This document shows, one piece after another, positions 7,299 to 15,530 of a DNA stretch of 64,000 bases. The stretch's first letter is position 1. Every line of letters starts with the position of its first letter. The translations under genes were made by a program, and so were the position numbers. The notes beneath the pieces were generated by a model, which was not told the DNA's origin, did not search any database, and was given only the letters and a program-made list of their open reading frames with translations. The stretch comes from Roseobacter sp. (GTDB taxonomy: Bacteria > Pseudomonadota > Alphaproteobacteria > Rhodobacterales > Rhodobacteraceae): NCBI GenBank assembly GCA_015665415.1, contig JADFAE010000002.1:124001-188000 (forward strand). The letters run 5' to 3'.

Positions 7299-9661
7299 GC
7301 GCGCATCCTTTCGCCTGAGGGATCAAAGGGGGGGCGTCGCAAAGGCAAAGCGGTGTAATCCTGCCCGGCCACCCGAACTGTAAACCTGCGTGCACATGTC
7401 TGGGACAAAGTCTCGCCCGGCAGCACTGAAACCATGGCAAAACACAGGTTCAATCCCGTGCGCGGCCCGCGCCCACCCGAGGTGGTCAATCCAACATAGT
7501 CGCCGTTTTCAAAGACAGGCTCGTCATGCAGCATCAGCGCATCGCCTTGGACCTTTAGAAGGATTAGACGTTGCCGCAGCCCCTGAGCCTTTTGTTGTTC
7601 CAACGCAGCTTTGCCGACGAACTCCTTGGACCAATCGATGGTGAAACCCAGCCCTGCTTCTAGTGGAGTGATTTCAGGGCCAAGCTCATGCCCCCAGTGT
7701 TTAAAGCCTTTTTCCAACCGGCATGCATCGACTGCATAGTGACCCAAGGGGCTGGCACCAAGGTTCCGGATGGCATCGAACAGCTGGGGGGCCAGGCCAT
7801 TGGATACTGTCAATTCCCAGCCCAATTCTCCGACAAAGCTGACACGGGTTGCGCGGCAGGGGACGCCTGCCAATTCAGTCAAGGCTGCATAGCCGAACGC
7901 CATCTCCGGAAGAGTGCCGAGAGTTTGCAATACTGTCCGACTGCCCGCGCCCATCACACCGATGGTGCAGAAGGCCTCTGTCACGTCTTCTATAGAGACC
8001 TTACCCTTTAGGTGCCGCTGCAGGAATGTCAGGTCACGCGAACGGGTGGCAGCGCCTGACGTCAGGTGAAATGCGTCCTTGTCGAGCCGGGTGATAGTCA
8101 CATCCATCTCGATCCCACCACGCGCATTCAGAATTTGGGTGTAGACTGCCCGGCCTAGAGGCACATCCATTTGCGCGCTGGCGAGACGGTTCAATGCCAG
8201 CAGAGCATCCGGGCCAGTAATGTCCAGTTTGGTAAAGGGGCTTAGGTCGATGAGTACGGTGCCCTGATCCATGACCTTGGCTTCCGCCTCAGCCAGCGGC
8301 CACCACCCTTGATCCGTTATCGAATATGTCTGTGCCGGGCCGTAATACAGACCGCGCTCCCAACCTGCCGTCGACCCGAAATGTGCACCGGCCCGCGCCC
8401 AACGGTCGTGCAGAGCAGTGCACCGCAGCCCTCGACCGGCCTTGGGCTGTTTATACGGCCAGTGCAGAGCAAAAAGATCTGCGACGGCCTCCTCCATGCG
8501 CTGGGTCAGATGATCAGGGGTGGCAATCGCCGGGTCAACTCGGGCCACATCTACTTCCCACATATCCATGGAGGGATGGCCATCAAGCATCCAATCCGCC
8601 AATGCACGACCGATCCCGGCCGATGACATCACCCCAACCGAGTTCATGCCTGCAGCCACAAACAGCCCGTCTACCGATGTTTCGCCAACTAGTGGCCGGG
8701 TATCCGCTGTAAAGCTCTCTGGGCCGTTCATGAAATGATGGATGCCGACGGTTTCCAGGCTCGGACACAGCTCCAGAGCGGCCTCCATGAATGGCGTGAA
8801 TTGCTCCCAGTCCTCAGCCATTTCCAGAAAAGGCCGGTCGCCTTCTGGACCGTAGGCGTCCCAGCATTTGGCATTGGGTTCAAAGCCACCGATCACCAGC
8901 TTGCCAGCATCGCCTTTGATGTAGATGCCCCGGTCCAGATCACGGACCACTGGAAAGGGGTTAGGCAAGTCTGGGATGGGTTCCGTCACCACATACATGT
9001 GCTCGACCGCCTGCAATGGCAGTGCAACATCAACACTGGCCGCCAGTTCGCGAGACCAGGCCCCCGTAGCGATGACAACCTGATCTGCATCCAGCGCGCT
9101 ACCATCGGTGAGCGTGACGCCGGTGATGCGCCCATTTCTCTTTCGCAACGAAGCGACACCGGTGTTCTCAAGAATACTGACACCGCGATCCCTGGCCCCC
9201 TTGGCGTAAGCCATGCACAAGTCGACCGGGTTCACGTTGGCGTCTTCAGGGACATGAAGCGCGCCCACATGCGCACTGAGATCCAGCTGTGGCAGCGGGA
9301 TCTCCGAAGTCTCGATGACACGGGGCGTCAGGCCCTGGGTCGCACCCAGATCAGCGATGCGGTGCAACTCATCCAACCGCGCAGGATCGCGCGCCAGCCA
9401 ATAGCCTGTCGTCTGGCGATACCCGGTGGGCATGCCTGTTTCCGCCTCAAGTGCAGGAAATACCTCTAGCGCAGCCATGGCAAGCCGGGTCATGTTTGGC
9501 GTCGCACGCAAAGGCCCGACAATACCTGCCGCGTGCCAGGATGTTCCTGAGGTCAGCTGATTGCGTTCCAAAACAGTGACATCATCCGCCCCCCGTTTGG
9601 CCAGATGATAGGCCAGGCTCAGGCCAATCGCGCCGCCTCCGATGATCAAGATACGGGGCAT
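7295..9661 (-). CDS. FAD-dependent demethylating dehydrogenase with GcvT domain, copy 2
   Basis: 788 residues, same architecture as the neighbouring copy: FAD domain (GGGAIG at 8-13), probable covalent-flavin histidine H43 in SGTSWHAAG, central domain, and folate-binding GcvT/GcvT-C region. The start at ATG 9661 was chosen because it overlaps the stop of the mttB-like gene by one base (TGATG) and the Rossmann motif then begins at residue 4; the frame is open for a further 55 codons upstream but that part reads as non-homologous. Two tandem but diverged copies suggest successive demethylation steps (for example dimethyl then monomethyl) or two substrates. This is inference from context. Confidence 0.88.
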   Translation of the reverse strand: MPRILIIGGGAIGLSLAYHLAKRGADDVTVLERNQLTSGTSWHAAGIVGPLRATPNMTRLAMAALEVFPALEAETGMPTGYRQTTGYWLARDPARLDELHRIADLGATQGLTPRVIETSEIPLPQLDLSAHVGALHVPEDANVNPVDLCMAYAKGARDRGVSILENTGVASLRKRNGRITGVTLTDGSALDADQVVIATGAWSRELAASVDVALPLQAVEHMYVVTEPIPDLPNPFPVVRDLDRGIYIKGDAGKLVIGGFEPNAKCWDAYGPEGDRPFLEMAEDWEQFTPFMEAALELCPSLETVGIHHFMNGPESFTADTRPLVGETSVDGLFVAAGMNSVGVMSSAGIGRALADWMLDGHPSMDMWEVDVARVDPAIATPDHLTQRMEEAVADLFALHWPYKQPKAGRGLRCTALHDRWARAGAHFGSTAGWERGLYYGPAQTYSITDQGWWPLAEAEAKVMDQGTVLIDLSPFTKLDITGPDALLALNRLASAQMDVPLGRAVYTQILNARGGIEMDVTITRLDKDAFHLTSGAATRSRDLTFLQRHLKGKVSIEDVTEAFCTIGVMGAGSRTVLQTLGTLPEMAFGYAALTELAGVPCRATRVSFVGELGWELTVSNGLAPQLFDAIRNLGASPLGHYAVDACRLEKGFKHWGHELGPEITPLEAGLGFTIDWSKEFVGKAALEQQKAQGLRQRLILLKVQGDALMLHDEPVFENGDYVGLTTSGGRGPRTGLNLCFAMVSVLPGETLSQTCARRFTVRVAGQDYTALPLRRPPFDPSGERMRA

Positions 9662-11190
9662 CAAAAGTAATCCCGATCTGGTTTCTCGGCCTTGCGCTGC
9701 GCGATATAGTCCTGCAGCGCGGCATCGATATCTGGATCCAGCCCGGGATCCTCGTAGTCTTCCAGCTGTTTTTTCCAGATCGCATTCGCCCGCGTTGCAG
9801 CGTCTTTTCCCCCTGCTGCATGCCATTGCTCAAAGGAATTGTCGTCCGGGGTCCAGGGTCGGAACAGCGCAGACATGAAATTGGCCTGCGTATGTTCGGA
9901 CCCGAGAAAATGTTGACCTGGGCCGGTCGTCGCAATGGCCTCCATTGCCTGCGCATTCTCGCTCATATCGATACCATCAAAGAACCTGCCGACCTTGCCG
10001 CATAGGTCATGATCTAGGATCGTTTTTTCAAACGAAGTCACCAGGCCTCCTTCCAGCCATCCAGTCGCGTGATTGATCAGGTTGGCGCCCGCGAACATCG
10101 ACATCATCAACCCCCATGTGGCCTCCTGTTGGCTTTGGGCATCCGGTACCTTTGAGGCGCTCAGCGTACCCACCGTATGGAGCGGCACCCCCAGCCTCCG
10201 TGCCAATTGACCTGCCGCAAGCACCATCAGACCGGCCTCAGGTGTACCAAAGGTGGGGGCGCCGGATTTCATCGACATGGTCGATGCAAAGCTGCCCATC
10301 AGGCAGGGCGCGCCAGGATTTATCAACTGCGTGAGGGTCATCGCCGCCATGGTTTCAGCCAGGATCTGCGCCAGAGTGCCGGCAACCGTGGTGGGTGACA
10401 TGGCTCCGGTGAGCACCCATGGGGTACAAGCGACGGGCTGCCCGGCTCGGGCATAGGTTTTCAACGCACCAGACATATGGCTGTCCATAACCAAAGGCGC
10501 ATTTGTGTTCGACACACAGTACAAGACGGCATTCTTTGCCACGAAGTCCTTGCCAAACACTATCTGGGCCACGTCGATGGCGTGGCCTGCGCGTTCGGCT
10601 CCGATAAAGGCTCCCATGAATGCTCGATCAGAGTAGCGAATATGGCCATAGAGCATGTCGAGGTGGCGCTTGTTGGCCGGCAGGTCCACTGGTTCGCACA
10701 CCACCCCCCCCGAATGGTGCAGCCAGGGCAGACTGTGATGTAGTTTGACCAAATCGATGAAATCCTGACGCGAGGCATAGCGGCGCCCCCGGTCCAGATC
10801 ATGCACAAAAGGCGGCCCCCAGGCCGGGCACAACACGCTGGCATCACCGCCAAGCTGTAGGCTGTTGGCCGGATTGCGCGCATGCTGAGTGAACTGTCCT
10901 GGCGCCGTTGCGGTAATTGTCTGGCGACAAAACCCAGGCGCAAACCGGACCCGGCTTCCCTCCACATCGCAGCCAGCATTGGCAAAGATTTCCAGAATTT
11001 CCGGATCGTCCTGAAACTCCATCCCCGTCTCGGCCAAGATGGTATCCGCATTTGCTTCAATCTGCTCCAGCCCCGCTTCACTGAGCACATTGAAAGTCGA
11101 GAGTTTGCGCAGAATGAAAGGGGCACGGACCTGTGAGGGTGTGCGATTTTCTGTTGCCCTGCGGCGGCGAGATATGCGTGAACGTGTCAT
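9661..11190 (-). CDS. trimethylamine methyltransferase family protein (MttB-like, non-pyrrolysine)
   Basis: 509 residues of the MttB superfamily. The classical MttB moves a methyl group from trimethylamine to a corrinoid protein using pyrrolysine. This copy is read through without an in-frame amber codon, so it belongs to the non-pyrrolysine branch, in which glycine betaine or other quaternary amines are known substrates (MtgB type). The arginine-rich N-terminus (MTRSRISRRRRATENR) is an addition to the core. No corrinoid protein or corrinoid reactivase gene is nearby; the downstream genes are folate-dependent demethylases. It is the first gene of the operon, 79 bp from the divergent LysR gene. 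No strong Shine-Dalgarno is visible before ATG 11190. Confidence 0.85.
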   Translation of the reverse strand: MTRSRISRRRRATENRTPSQVRAPFILRKLSTFNVLSEAGLEQIEANADTILAETGMEFQDDPEILEIFANAGCDVEGSRVRFAPGFCRQTITATAPGQFTQHARNPANSLQLGGDASVLCPAWGPPFVHDLDRGRRYASRQDFIDLVKLHHSLPWLHHSGGVVCEPVDLPANKRHLDMLYGHIRYSDRAFMGAFIGAERAGHAIDVAQIVFGKDFVAKNAVLYCVSNTNAPLVMDSHMSGALKTYARAGQPVACTPWVLTGAMSPTTVAGTLAQILAETMAAMTLTQLINPGAPCLMGSFASTMSMKSGAPTFGTPEAGLMVLAAGQLARRLGVPLHTVGTLSASKVPDAQSQQEATWGLMMSMFAGANLINHATGWLEGGLVTSFEKTILDHDLCGKVGRFFDGIDMSENAQAMEAIATTGPGQHFLGSEHTQANFMSALFRPWTPDDNSFEQWHAAGGKDAATRANAIWKKQLEDYEDPGLDPDIDAALQDYIAQRKAEKPDRDYF

Positions 11191-11237
11191 GCCAAACTGT
11201 TGACCCGAGGCTTGACGGGAGCCAAGAAAATTCCAAC

Positions 11238-11258
11238 AGTATAAACCAAACTTATACT
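11238..11258. promoter_or_regulatory. LysR-type operator in the divergent promoter region
   Basis: Perfect dyad AGTATAA-N7-TTATACT containing a T-N11-A core, the standard LysR-family recognition pattern. It ends 11 bp before the lysR-type start codon and 47 bp before the mttB-like start, so it could serve both autorepression and activation of the catabolic operon. Confidence 0.7.
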
Positions 11259-11269
11259 AAGGATATACC

Positions 11270-12226
11270 GTGCTGGGTCACCGTAAACTGTCTCCAGGCC
11301 TGATGCGGTCGCTGGAAGTCTTTGTCGCCGTTGCGGAAACGGGGCAAATGCGAGCAGGCGCCAAACTGCTCAATCTCTCCCAACCGGCGGCATCCCAACA
11401 CATCACGGCCTTGGAGAAGACTTTTGGCACCGTTCTTCTGGATCGAAGCACACGCCCCGCCAGACTGACCTATGCAGGCGCACGCCTGCATGGCAAAGCT
11501 CAGAAAATTCTGGATGCGCTCTCCGACATGGAAACCGAACTGCGCCACGTTGGCCAAAAATCATTAACCCTGCTTCGGGTCGGTATTCAGGCCTCTATTG
11601 CCACGACCCTGACGCCCTCTTTGATCGATCTTGCTCAGCGAGTGTTTAACGTCGAAGACATCACCTTGCACGCTGGTCAAAGCGGGAACCATGAACATCT
11701 GTTGAGGACCAAGCAAGCAGATCTGGCGATAACCTCAAATCCGTTTCTGGACATGGACGGGTTGGAGCGTCACCATATTCTGACCGAACGATACCTTCTG
11801 GTACTTCCAGAAACATACGAAGGACCGACGGAAACTTTGGAGGCGATCCAATCGCATCTTCCTTTGGTGCGGTTTGGCGACACAACAAACGCAGGTCGCC
11901 AGATTGCGCAACACTTACGCCGTTTACGATTTGAACCTGGCAAAGTCATTCAGGCGGATCGGTCAAGCATGGTGACATCCTGTGTTTCCACAGGTCAGGG
12001 TTTCAGCCTTCTGACACCGACATTGCTGATTGATGGTTTAGTGGAAAACATGAGCTTGAGATTGAAAGAGCTTCCTGTCTCTGGGCTCTCGCGGACTTTG
12101 ACAGTTGTCGCAAGAAAGGAAGAACTTCAAAGCTTCCCCAAAGCCCTCGCAGAGACGTCCAAACAGAAACTGATGCAGCAAATCACCGGTCAAATGGGAG
12201 AGATCGGAACAAACAACGTTGAATAA
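11270..12226 (+). CDS. LysR-family transcriptional regulator of the MttB/GcvT operon
   Basis: 318 residues. N-terminal winged helix-turn-helix (about residues 10-65, with AGAKLLNLSQPAASQHITAL as the HTH), then a periplasmic-binding-protein-like effector domain. The GTG start is preceded by AAGGA at good spacing. It is divergent from the mttB-like operon with a T-N11-A dyad between them, which is the classic arrangement for a LysR regulator controlling the adjacent catabolic genes. The effector is presumably a methylated amine or a pathway intermediate; that is inference. Confidence 0.85.
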   Translation: MLGHRKLSPGLMRSLEVFVAVAETGQMRAGAKLLNLSQPAASQHITALEKTFGTVLLDRSTRPARLTYAGARLHGKAQKILDALSDMETELRHVGQKSLTLLRVGIQASIATTLTPSLIDLAQRVFNVEDITLHAGQSGNHEHLLRTKQADLAITSNPFLDMDGLERHHILTERYLLVLPETYEGPTETLEAIQSHLPLVRFGDTTNAGRQIAQHLRRLRFEPGKVIQADRSSMVTSCVSTGQGFSLLTPTLLIDGLVENMSLRLKELPVSGLSRTLTVVARKEELQSFPKALAETSKQKLMQQITGQMGEIGTNNVE

Positions 12227-12250
12227 CTTGGCCAACTATTTATTCAGTTT

Positions 12251-12272
12251 CCGAACGTCGCGGAACGTTCGG
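12251..12272 (+). terminator. stem-loop after the LysR gene
   Basis: CCGAACG and CGTTCGG arms (7 bp) around an 8-nt loop, 24 bp after the stop codon. There is no T-run behind it, so intrinsic termination is uncertain; it may only be a 3' stabilising hairpin. Confidence 0.35.
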
Positions 12273-12497
12273 TACCGCCCAAGTGTCATCTTCTTTCGAT
12301 TTCGTCAGCCCTTCTGCACAACAGTTAGAGCCCCAGCATGTTTAACGTATTTCGACGCTGTCTCCCCGTACTTTGTGTCATCTCCTGAAGGTCCGGTTCT
12401 GAGCACCTTCGATGCAGCGACTTGAGGGTATGAACGGCAGCAATGGGCCGCCAAGCGTTATACTCTGGTCCTTCAGAGAGACCTGTGGACTTGCCAG

Positions 12498-12788
12498 ATG
12501 TGCGGTGCAGTCCTGCGCAGGGGCAAGAGGCACAAAGCGGCTGCTGTGGTCGATCACATGCGCCCCTATGATCTGAGGCCGGATCTGGTCTATGAGCCTG
12601 AAAATCTATGGGCTGTCTGTCGCAACTGTCACGATACGGAGTGTAGACGGATTGAAGATCGGGCGCGTGGCATTCGCCAGTGGACCTATCGTGGCGCTGA
12701 CTGGATCGCAGCGGAAAAACTGAGGTGCCGCTTTGAGGGGCTGGATGGCTCCACGACACTGGCAGGGACATTTCAGCAAACTGAATAG
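12498..12788 (+). CDS. HNH endonuclease, probably 5'-truncated
   Basis: 96 residues from ATG 12498. The HNH core is clear: a Cys pair (TCQMCG), VVDHMRPYD with the first catalytic His, and ENLWAVCRNCHD with the Asn and second Cys pair. The first Cys of the TCQMCG pair lies upstream of this ATG: the same frame remains homologous back to about 12435 (ending ...LVLQRDLWTCQMCG) but meets a stop with no start codon. The 5' end therefore looks lost or frameshifted, and the shorter product would lack one zinc-ligand cysteine. Genes of this type are common near phage packaging modules and restriction loci; here it is isolated in gene-poor DNA. Confidence 0.6.
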   Translation: MCGAVLRRGKRHKAAAVVDHMRPYDLRPDLVYEPENLWAVCRNCHDTECRRIEDRARGIRQWTYRGADWIAAEKLRCRFEGLDGSTTLAGTFQQTE

Positions 12789-12935
12789 AGGGGGGAGGTC
12801 AAAAGTCTGGGGCCTTCCCCCTCTCAAACCCGCTCAAGCACATCAATTAAAATGCCCCTTTCAGATTCACTATATGATTCATCAAAAACAATAACACCTT
12901 CCGCAACAAGTTGCTGGATATTCATTTTAAATTCA

Positions 12936-13391
12936 TTATTGGTTTCCACTTACTTGTGGACTAATTTCGCCTCTAACCGGAAAACCATCTACCTTACAGT
13001 ACAACCCAATCACTTTTCCAGAAATTTCATACCTGAAAAAATCTCCATGAACTTGGCAAAACCTTTTTGCCAAGCCAAGTTCAACAGACAACTCAAATAA
13101 ACTTCCGGAGGTTCCGTCAAACTCTGAATTAGGGTCAGATACTTCAACTTGACAATCAACCAAGTTGTATTCCCCCCTCTCCTCCAGGACCACACAATCC
13201 AAGACACCTTCGGAAGTAAGCTTGTCGAACCCATCACGATCTTGAACTTCGACTCCCCAATGAAGCATTGGCTTTTCTGTACTTGACGCTGCTAAATCTG
13301 ATGCAAGCCCCCAGCGCCTTTCACTTCCTCCAACTGCCTCAACATCAAGAAAGAGCCCCGCGCTTAGAATCACACAGGCTATATTTTTCAC
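12936..13391 (-). CDS. small exported protein of unknown function
   Basis: 151 residues from GTG 13391, chosen because GGAG lies 8 bp upstream and because this start gives a clean signal peptide (MKNIACVILSAGLFLDVEA). The mature part is acidic with four cysteines (in LDCVVL, LVDCQVEV, RFCQVHG and LYCKVDG), which could form two disulphides in the periplasm. Base composition is visibly lower in GC than the flanking operons, consistent with acquired DNA. I recognise no family. Confidence 0.5.
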   Translation of the reverse strand: MKNIACVILSAGLFLDVEAVGGSERRWGLASDLAASSTEKPMLHWGVEVQDRDGFDKLTSEGVLDCVVLEERGEYNLVDCQVEVSDPNSEFDGTSGSLFELSVELGLAKRFCQVHGDFFRYEISGKVIGLYCKVDGFPVRGEISPQVSGNQ

Positions 13392-13533
13392 AGAACAATC
13401 TCCGATCCACTGCTTCACGTTCCGCCCAGCTTGCCAGGAGGAACCCGTTTGGCTGAGAAGCTATTAGATTTCCAGTCCTGTGCAAGTTAAGAGTGTGTAT
13501 GTCACCGCCTGCACCACCCTATCAGTATTCTAT

Positions 13534-13839
13534 TCAGCCCTTGGTTTCCCCACTCATTCGGTCTAACGCTTGCTTTAAAGCAAGACTCAAAATCCCAACG
13601 AACTCCCCGCAAACGGACCATCCATGCGCCTTAAGAACACAACTTAGAGTCCGGCCCTCTAAACACACCATATCAACTAAACGCCGATCAAAGATTGTCA
13701 CCCGTGACCCACGGCTTGAGGGCCTAACTCGCCTCACAACCATCGCAGATCCACTGCCAATCCTACGTCGCAATCGCTTGATCTCATCGCGATCTCGCTC
13801 GCAACACCGCATCCATGATCGCCACCCCGGCAACTGCAA
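13534..13839 (-). CDS. small phage-like conserved-looking protein
   Basis: 101 residues from TTG 13839, preceded by AAAGG at 5 nt. The composition looks protein-like: a basic helix (RDEIKRLRRRIGSGSAMVVRRV), then LVDMVCLEGRTLSCVLKAHGW and a C-terminal helix ending ALDRM. I recall similar small proteins in Rhodobacterales prophage-like regions, but cannot name a family. It is overlapped by antisense open frames of comparable length, so coding status is uncertain. Confidence 0.35.
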   Translation of the reverse strand: MQLPGWRSWMRCCERDRDEIKRLRRRIGSGSAMVVRRVRPSSRGSRVTIFDRRLVDMVCLEGRTLSCVLKAHGWSVCGEFVGILSLALKQALDRMSGETKG

Positions 13840-14518
13840 CTTGACCTTTGCGCCTCACCAAGGTCCTCGGGGGACGACTTTGCAAAGGGCGCTGTCTGCG
13901 CATTCCTGCCATTGGTTCCCAACGCAGCAAACGGCAGTTCTCCGCCTAAACCTACTGCAAGACTTTGGACGTCGACCTCAGAACCAATGTCCGGACTAAG
14001 CTGTCAGCAATCCTCGCAAGGAAGCCCTCAGCTACCGCGTGGTCGTCAAGTTCTACGGCCAAGATGAACTCCGCGCCTCGTAGCCGTTGACCTCTCCATT
14101 TATTGCGCCAAACGAAGGTTATACCTCTGCAAGTGCATTCGTGGGTCCTGCTGGCGCCCTGCAGCGTGGGTATATTCGCACCCCGGTGATTTGGGCAATG
14201 GACCGTTTCCGAAGACTGGCTGTTTGGGTTGGGGTTGTTGTAGTTCGAAGGACCAATCCTGTTTAGGGAGGAATTTTCGAGGTAATCGGGTTTTGGGTTC
14301 TTGGCTCATCACAATTCTTGACAAAACCCGTAAGGAAAAATATGGGTCCGTCTCATACCTTTTCATCGAAGCAAGGTGTTGCAGAGTATCCCTCCTCTTC
14401 AACGCCCAGCCATACCACACAATAGCTGCGTAGGATCGCTCCTGTCACAGCTCGTTGGAGCAGTCTGGTGCACCTTAGCTTCGTCTCAAGACCTTCGGTT
14501 CTTTCGACTACTAAATCT
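13840..14518. other. gene-poor stretch before the iron-uptake operon
   Basis: About 680 bp with no reading frame I can defend: the open frames in 14100-14433 have no ribosome-binding site and no recognisable motif. The right end should hold the promoter of the siderophore-transport operon. I see no repeat of the tRNA-Tyr 3' end here that would mark the other end of an island. Confidence 0.5.
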
Positions 14519-15529
14519 ATGAGTTTTCTAATCCGGTTTCTTCAACTGGGTCTGTTCGCAGTTGTTCTGATTTTCGCGTCAGCCCCCAAAGATGCCAAGT
14601 CCCAAGTCTTTCCTGTATTGATTGAACACCAATATGGAGAGACGACGGTTCAAACCGAGCCAAGTCGCATCGTTTCTCTCAGCTTTATAGGCCACGATTT
14701 CTTGTTGGCTCTGGGCAAGCCACCGCATGCTCTGCGCAAATGGTTCGGCCCACATCCCTATGGCGTCTGGCCCTGGGCCGCTGACGCACTGGGTGAGGCG
14801 ACGCCGATCGTCATGCAGGGCGAAATCGATATCGAGGCCATCGCGGCCATGCAGCCGGATCTGATTGTGGGTCAATGGTCGGGTATGACGAGGCGTGAAT
14901 ATCAGCTGCTGTCGCGCATTGCTCCAACCGTACCGCCACAAGCCCAATATGGCGACTATGGCACCCCCTGGCAGGAGATGCTGCGGACCTTGGGGCGCGC
15001 CACGGGACGTCTGGATCAGGCTGAAGAGATTATCGCCGGAATTGACGCACGTTTTCACGACATTCGCCAGGCCCACCCGGAGTGGCACGGGGCCAGTTCC
15101 GTCATGGTCTGGGCAGGCCAGAATGGGGCCTATTCCGCCCGCGATATCCGCGGCCAGTTTATCGAAGCCCTGGGATTCAAAGTGCCTGAGGCCATTAACA
15201 CCATGGCTTCCTTTAACAATTACTACGTGTTGATCCCACCAGAAGACTTATCCCCCATCGATGTCGATGCCCTCATTTGGCTGGATGCGGGCGGCTCTGT
15301 CAGTCGGCTTGAACGGATGCCCCTGCGCCCGACCCTGCGCGCCTATGATGAGGGCCGCGAGATCTATGCCGACCTGCTGCTCTCGGCCGCGTTGTCCCAT
15401 TCTAGCCCTCTAAGCCTGAACTATGCGTTGGATCACCTGGTGCCCCTGCTGGAGGCCGCCATGGATGGCGACCCGGCCAGCGCTGTTGCCAGCACCGCCG
15501 AGGCAGGCCTGCTGCCGGAAGGGTTTTGA
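14519..15529 (+). CDS. iron-siderophore ABC transporter, periplasmic binding protein (FecB/FepB type)
   Basis: 336 residues from ATG 14519, where the product begins with a good signal peptide (MSFLIRFLQLGLFAVVLIF, then ASA). A GTG 51 bp earlier would add a poorly fitting extension. The mature protein has the two-lobed class III binding-protein fold of FecB/FhuD/BtuF: PSRIVSLSFIGHDFLLALG early, and the I-DIEAIAAMQPDLIVG segment typical of iron-chelate binders. It delivers ferric siderophore to the two permeases encoded immediately downstream (1 bp gap). The ligand type cannot be read from the sequence. Confidence 0.85.
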   Translation: MSFLIRFLQLGLFAVVLIFASAPKDAKSQVFPVLIEHQYGETTVQTEPSRIVSLSFIGHDFLLALGKPPHALRKWFGPHPYGVWPWAADALGEATPIVMQGEIDIEAIAAMQPDLIVGQWSGMTRREYQLLSRIAPTVPPQAQYGDYGTPWQEMLRTLGRATGRLDQAEEIIAGIDARFHDIRQAHPEWHGASSVMVWAGQNGAYSARDIRGQFIEALGFKVPEAINTMASFNNYYVLIPPEDLSPIDVDALIWLDAGGSVSRLERMPLRPTLRAYDEGREIYADLLLSAALSHSSPLSLNYALDHLVPLLEAAMDGDPASAVASTAEAGLLPEGF

Positions 15530-15530
15530 C

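Noticed and set aside
9662-9826. Longer start for the second GcvT-FAD dehydrogenase
   Set aside because: The extra 55 residues lie inside the upstream gene and are not homologous; ATG 9661 has a TGATG coupling to that gene and starts three residues before the Rossmann strand.
9661-11190. Pyrrolysine-containing MttB
   Set aside because: The frame runs full length without an internal amber codon, so no pyrrolysine is encoded.
12824-12949. 41-codon acidic minus-strand frame overlapping the end of the exported protein gene
   Set aside because: No Shine-Dalgarno before either candidate start and no recognisable motif; looks like a chance frame in AT-richer DNA.
13493-13999. 168-codon plus-strand frame in the accessory region
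   Set aside because: Extreme Pro/Arg/Thr composition, no ribosome-binding site, and overlap with a more protein-like minus-strand frame.
14100-14420. 106-codon minus-strand frame before the iron operon
   Set aside because: No ribosome-binding site, no domain, biased composition.
12227-14518. Second copy of the tRNA-Tyr 3' end as attR
   Set aside because: No repeat of the T-arm and acceptor sequence was found by eye in this interval.
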